A DNA stretch of 64,000 bases from Thermobifida halotolerans (GTDB lineage: Bacteria > Actinomycetota > Actinomycetes > Streptosporangiales > Streptosporangiaceae), in the NCBI RefSeq assembly GCF_003574835.2, contig NZ_CP063196.1:3286001-3350000 (forward strand). The letters are read 5' to 3'. This document shows, piece by piece, positions 60,610 through 64,000 of this stretch. How positions within the stretch are numbered: the first letter of the stretch is position 1; every line of letters starts with the position of its first letter. The notes beneath the pieces were generated by a model that saw nothing but the letters and a program-made list of their open reading frames with translations, was not told where the DNA came from and ran no database searches. The position numbers and the translations under genes were made by a program.

Positions 60610-61101
60610 TCACTCGTCGTCGTCCCGCCAGATGGTGCCCGGCGGTACCGACTCCAGCCAGGACAGGAAGCCGGTCAGGGCGGCGTCGCTCATCGCCAGC
60701 TCGTAGACCGGCTCCTTCGGGTCGGAGCCGTCGGAGGCGGTCCAGCCCACCTCGACGACCACCAGGTCGTCGGTCAGCTCCCGCAACTCCTCCCCCTCGG
60801 GGGCGCGACGCCCCACAACGACAAGACCGCGGCGCGGCAGCTCGACTGCCGGCCGCGGCCACAGGGAGAAAATGCGGTACCAGCGCAACTCCTCGATCCC
60901 GTAGCGACCGCATCCGATCCGCCAGGGGCGGCGTCGGCCCTCCACGGGACGCAGATAACACTCGACCGCTCCGCCACCGCGTTCCAGGGCGTAGCGCCGC
61001 AGGATCACCGCGACGAGCGCCAGCAGGGCGAGGGCGAGCAGCGAGAAGAACGACCATTCGGCGATCTCGAACCACGTTCCGATGTTCAGCTGCTCCCCCA
61101 A
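60610..61101 (-). CDS. DUF2550 family membrane protein
   Basis: A 163-residue protein of the actinobacterial DUF2550 family, which regularly follows atpC. One transmembrane helix at the N-terminus (WSFFSLLALALLALVAVILRRYAL) and a cytoplasmic beta-rich domain (WRIGCGRYGIEELRWYRIFSLWPRPAVELPRRGL). Function unknown. It appears to begin at TTG 61101; the RBS is poor. It is 63 bases after the atpC stop, so it may be the last gene of the atp operon. Confidence 0.85.
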   Translation of the reverse strand: MGEQLNIGTWFEIAEWSFFSLLALALLALVAVILRRYALERGGGAVECYLRPVEGRRRPWRIGCGRYGIEELRWYRIFSLWPRPAVELPRRGLVVVGRRAPEGEELRELTDDLVVVEVGWTASDGSDPKEPVYELAMSDAALTGFLSWLESVPPGTIWRDDDE

Positions 61102-61164
61102 GAGTCACCCCCGCCTACGTGGGACGCCTTCCAACGTCCGCGCCGTCACCCGCTGCCGGGACGG

Positions 61165-61566
61165 TCAAGCGGCTTCTCCGGCCGCCCGCAGACGGCTGCG
61201 CGCACGGGCGACGCGCGCCTGTGCCTCCTCGTCGCCGAGCACCGAGCTCTCGGACCTGGTCAGCGCGGTCCGGGCCCGCTCCACGTCGATCTCCTCGGCC
61301 AGTTCGGCGATCTCCGCGAGGATCGAGATCCGGTCTCCCAGAGTCGCGGCGATGAAGCCGCCGTGTACCGCGGCGCGGACCTCGCCGGTCTCCCGGGCGC
61401 CCAGGATCCGCACCACCGAGCCGGGCGCGAGCATCGCCAGCACCGGGACGTGCCCCGGCTGGATACCGATCTCGCCTTCGACCGTCTTGGCGATCACCAT
61501 GTCGCCCTCGCCCGCCCAGAGCTCCCGTTCGGGCGTGACGAGTTCGACAAAGAGTTTCTTCGACAC
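61165..61566 (-). CDS. atpC: ATP synthase F1 epsilon subunit
   Basis: A 133-residue central-stalk subunit of F1. The beta-sandwich reads [42 protein letters not shown] and the two C-terminal helices follow. I start at GTG 61566, with GAGGAG 8 bases upstream. It is 81 bases after the atpD stop in the order atpG-atpD-atpC. Confidence 0.95.
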   Translation of the reverse strand: MSKKLFVELVTPERELWAGEGDMVIAKTVEGEIGIQPGHVPVLAMLAPGSVVRILGARETGEVRAAVHGGFIAATLGDRISILAEIAELAEEIDVERARTALTRSESSVLGDEEAQARVARARSRLRAAGEAA

Positions 61567-61647
61567 TGCCACCACTCCTCAGATCGAGGGCCGCTTCGCC
61601 GGGGCGGGGGCGACGGCGGGATCGCGCCGCCGCCCTCCCCACGGCCG

Positions 61648-64000
<2,353 letters not shown>

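Overview
The window is about 70% GC with strong G/C preference at third codon positions, many GTG/TTG starts, and a 16S rRNA ending in the CCTCC anti-Shine-Dalgarno. This points to a high-GC actinomycete. The gene blocks (cysO-cysM-mec next to clpS-DUF2017-pncB and rph-rdgB; thiolase-mce-coiled coil-nucS-cobalamin adenosyltransferase-atpCDG) are typical of Streptomycetes and Streptosporangiales. I favour a Nocardiopsaceae member of the Thermobifida/Nocardiopsis type; the genus is an inference. The window is chromosomal core. I see no prophage, insertion sequence, CRISPR array or plasmid gene.

Layout. 0-5 kb: truncated TetR regulator, small membrane protein, membrane-anchored DnaQ-type exonuclease, NAD(P)H:ferredoxin-type reductase and proline iminopeptidase. 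5-14.7 kb: DAHP synthase, then a tandem glycine riboswitch driving gcvT-gcvH-glyA, a VOC protein, a HAD phosphatase, an orphan DUF6286 membrane protein, purU and a D-threonine-aldolase-like PLP enzyme. Glycine cleavage, SHMT and PurU together handle one-carbon units; gcvP is not here. 14.7-22 kb: DUF3618 protein, CDP-alcohol phosphatidyltransferase, Bcp peroxiredoxin, an unusual tRNA with anticodon UAG but a short variable loop, a membrane Ser/Thr kinase, and an M16 protease pair. 21.9-28.1 kb: a complete rrn operon (16S-23S-5S, minus strand) with several promoter candidates and a strong terminator.

28-42 kb, mostly minus strand: rph-rdgB, an Rv1339-like metallo-beta-lactamase protein, a thioesterase, the CysO/CysM/Mec cysteine pathway, DUF2017, clpS; then pncB and pncA (NAD salvage), trpS, a membrane protein of unknown function, an SF2 helicase and a class E sortase with a small membrane partner. 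42-53.5 kb: DUF3039, YqgE, ACT-domain malic enzyme, a decayed cytidylate-kinase-like pseudogene, redox-dead thioredoxin-TPR co-chaperone, MarR regulator, acetyl-CoA acetyltransferase divergent from methylmalonyl-CoA epimerase, FilP/DivIVA-like coiled coil, alpha/beta hydrolase, zinc-ribbon-like protein, 3-hydroxyacyl-CoA dehydrogenase and an SCO5389-family protein under a Zur-box-like palindrome. 53.8-64 kb: nucS, DUF981 protein, DUF1707 protein, secreted M28 aminopeptidase, fused carboxyltransferase, PduO-type adenosyltransferase, DUF2550 protein and atpC-atpD-atpG (atpG runs off the end).

The most interesting items are the class I-shaped tRNA with a UAG anticodon, the Zur-like box over the SCO5389-family promoter, a CysO whose C-terminus runs past its diglycine (GGMR), a seven-codon leader ORF before the Ser/Thr kinase, and eleven genes whose starts lie 6-8 nt after a TANNNT -10 element, predicting leaderless mRNAs.
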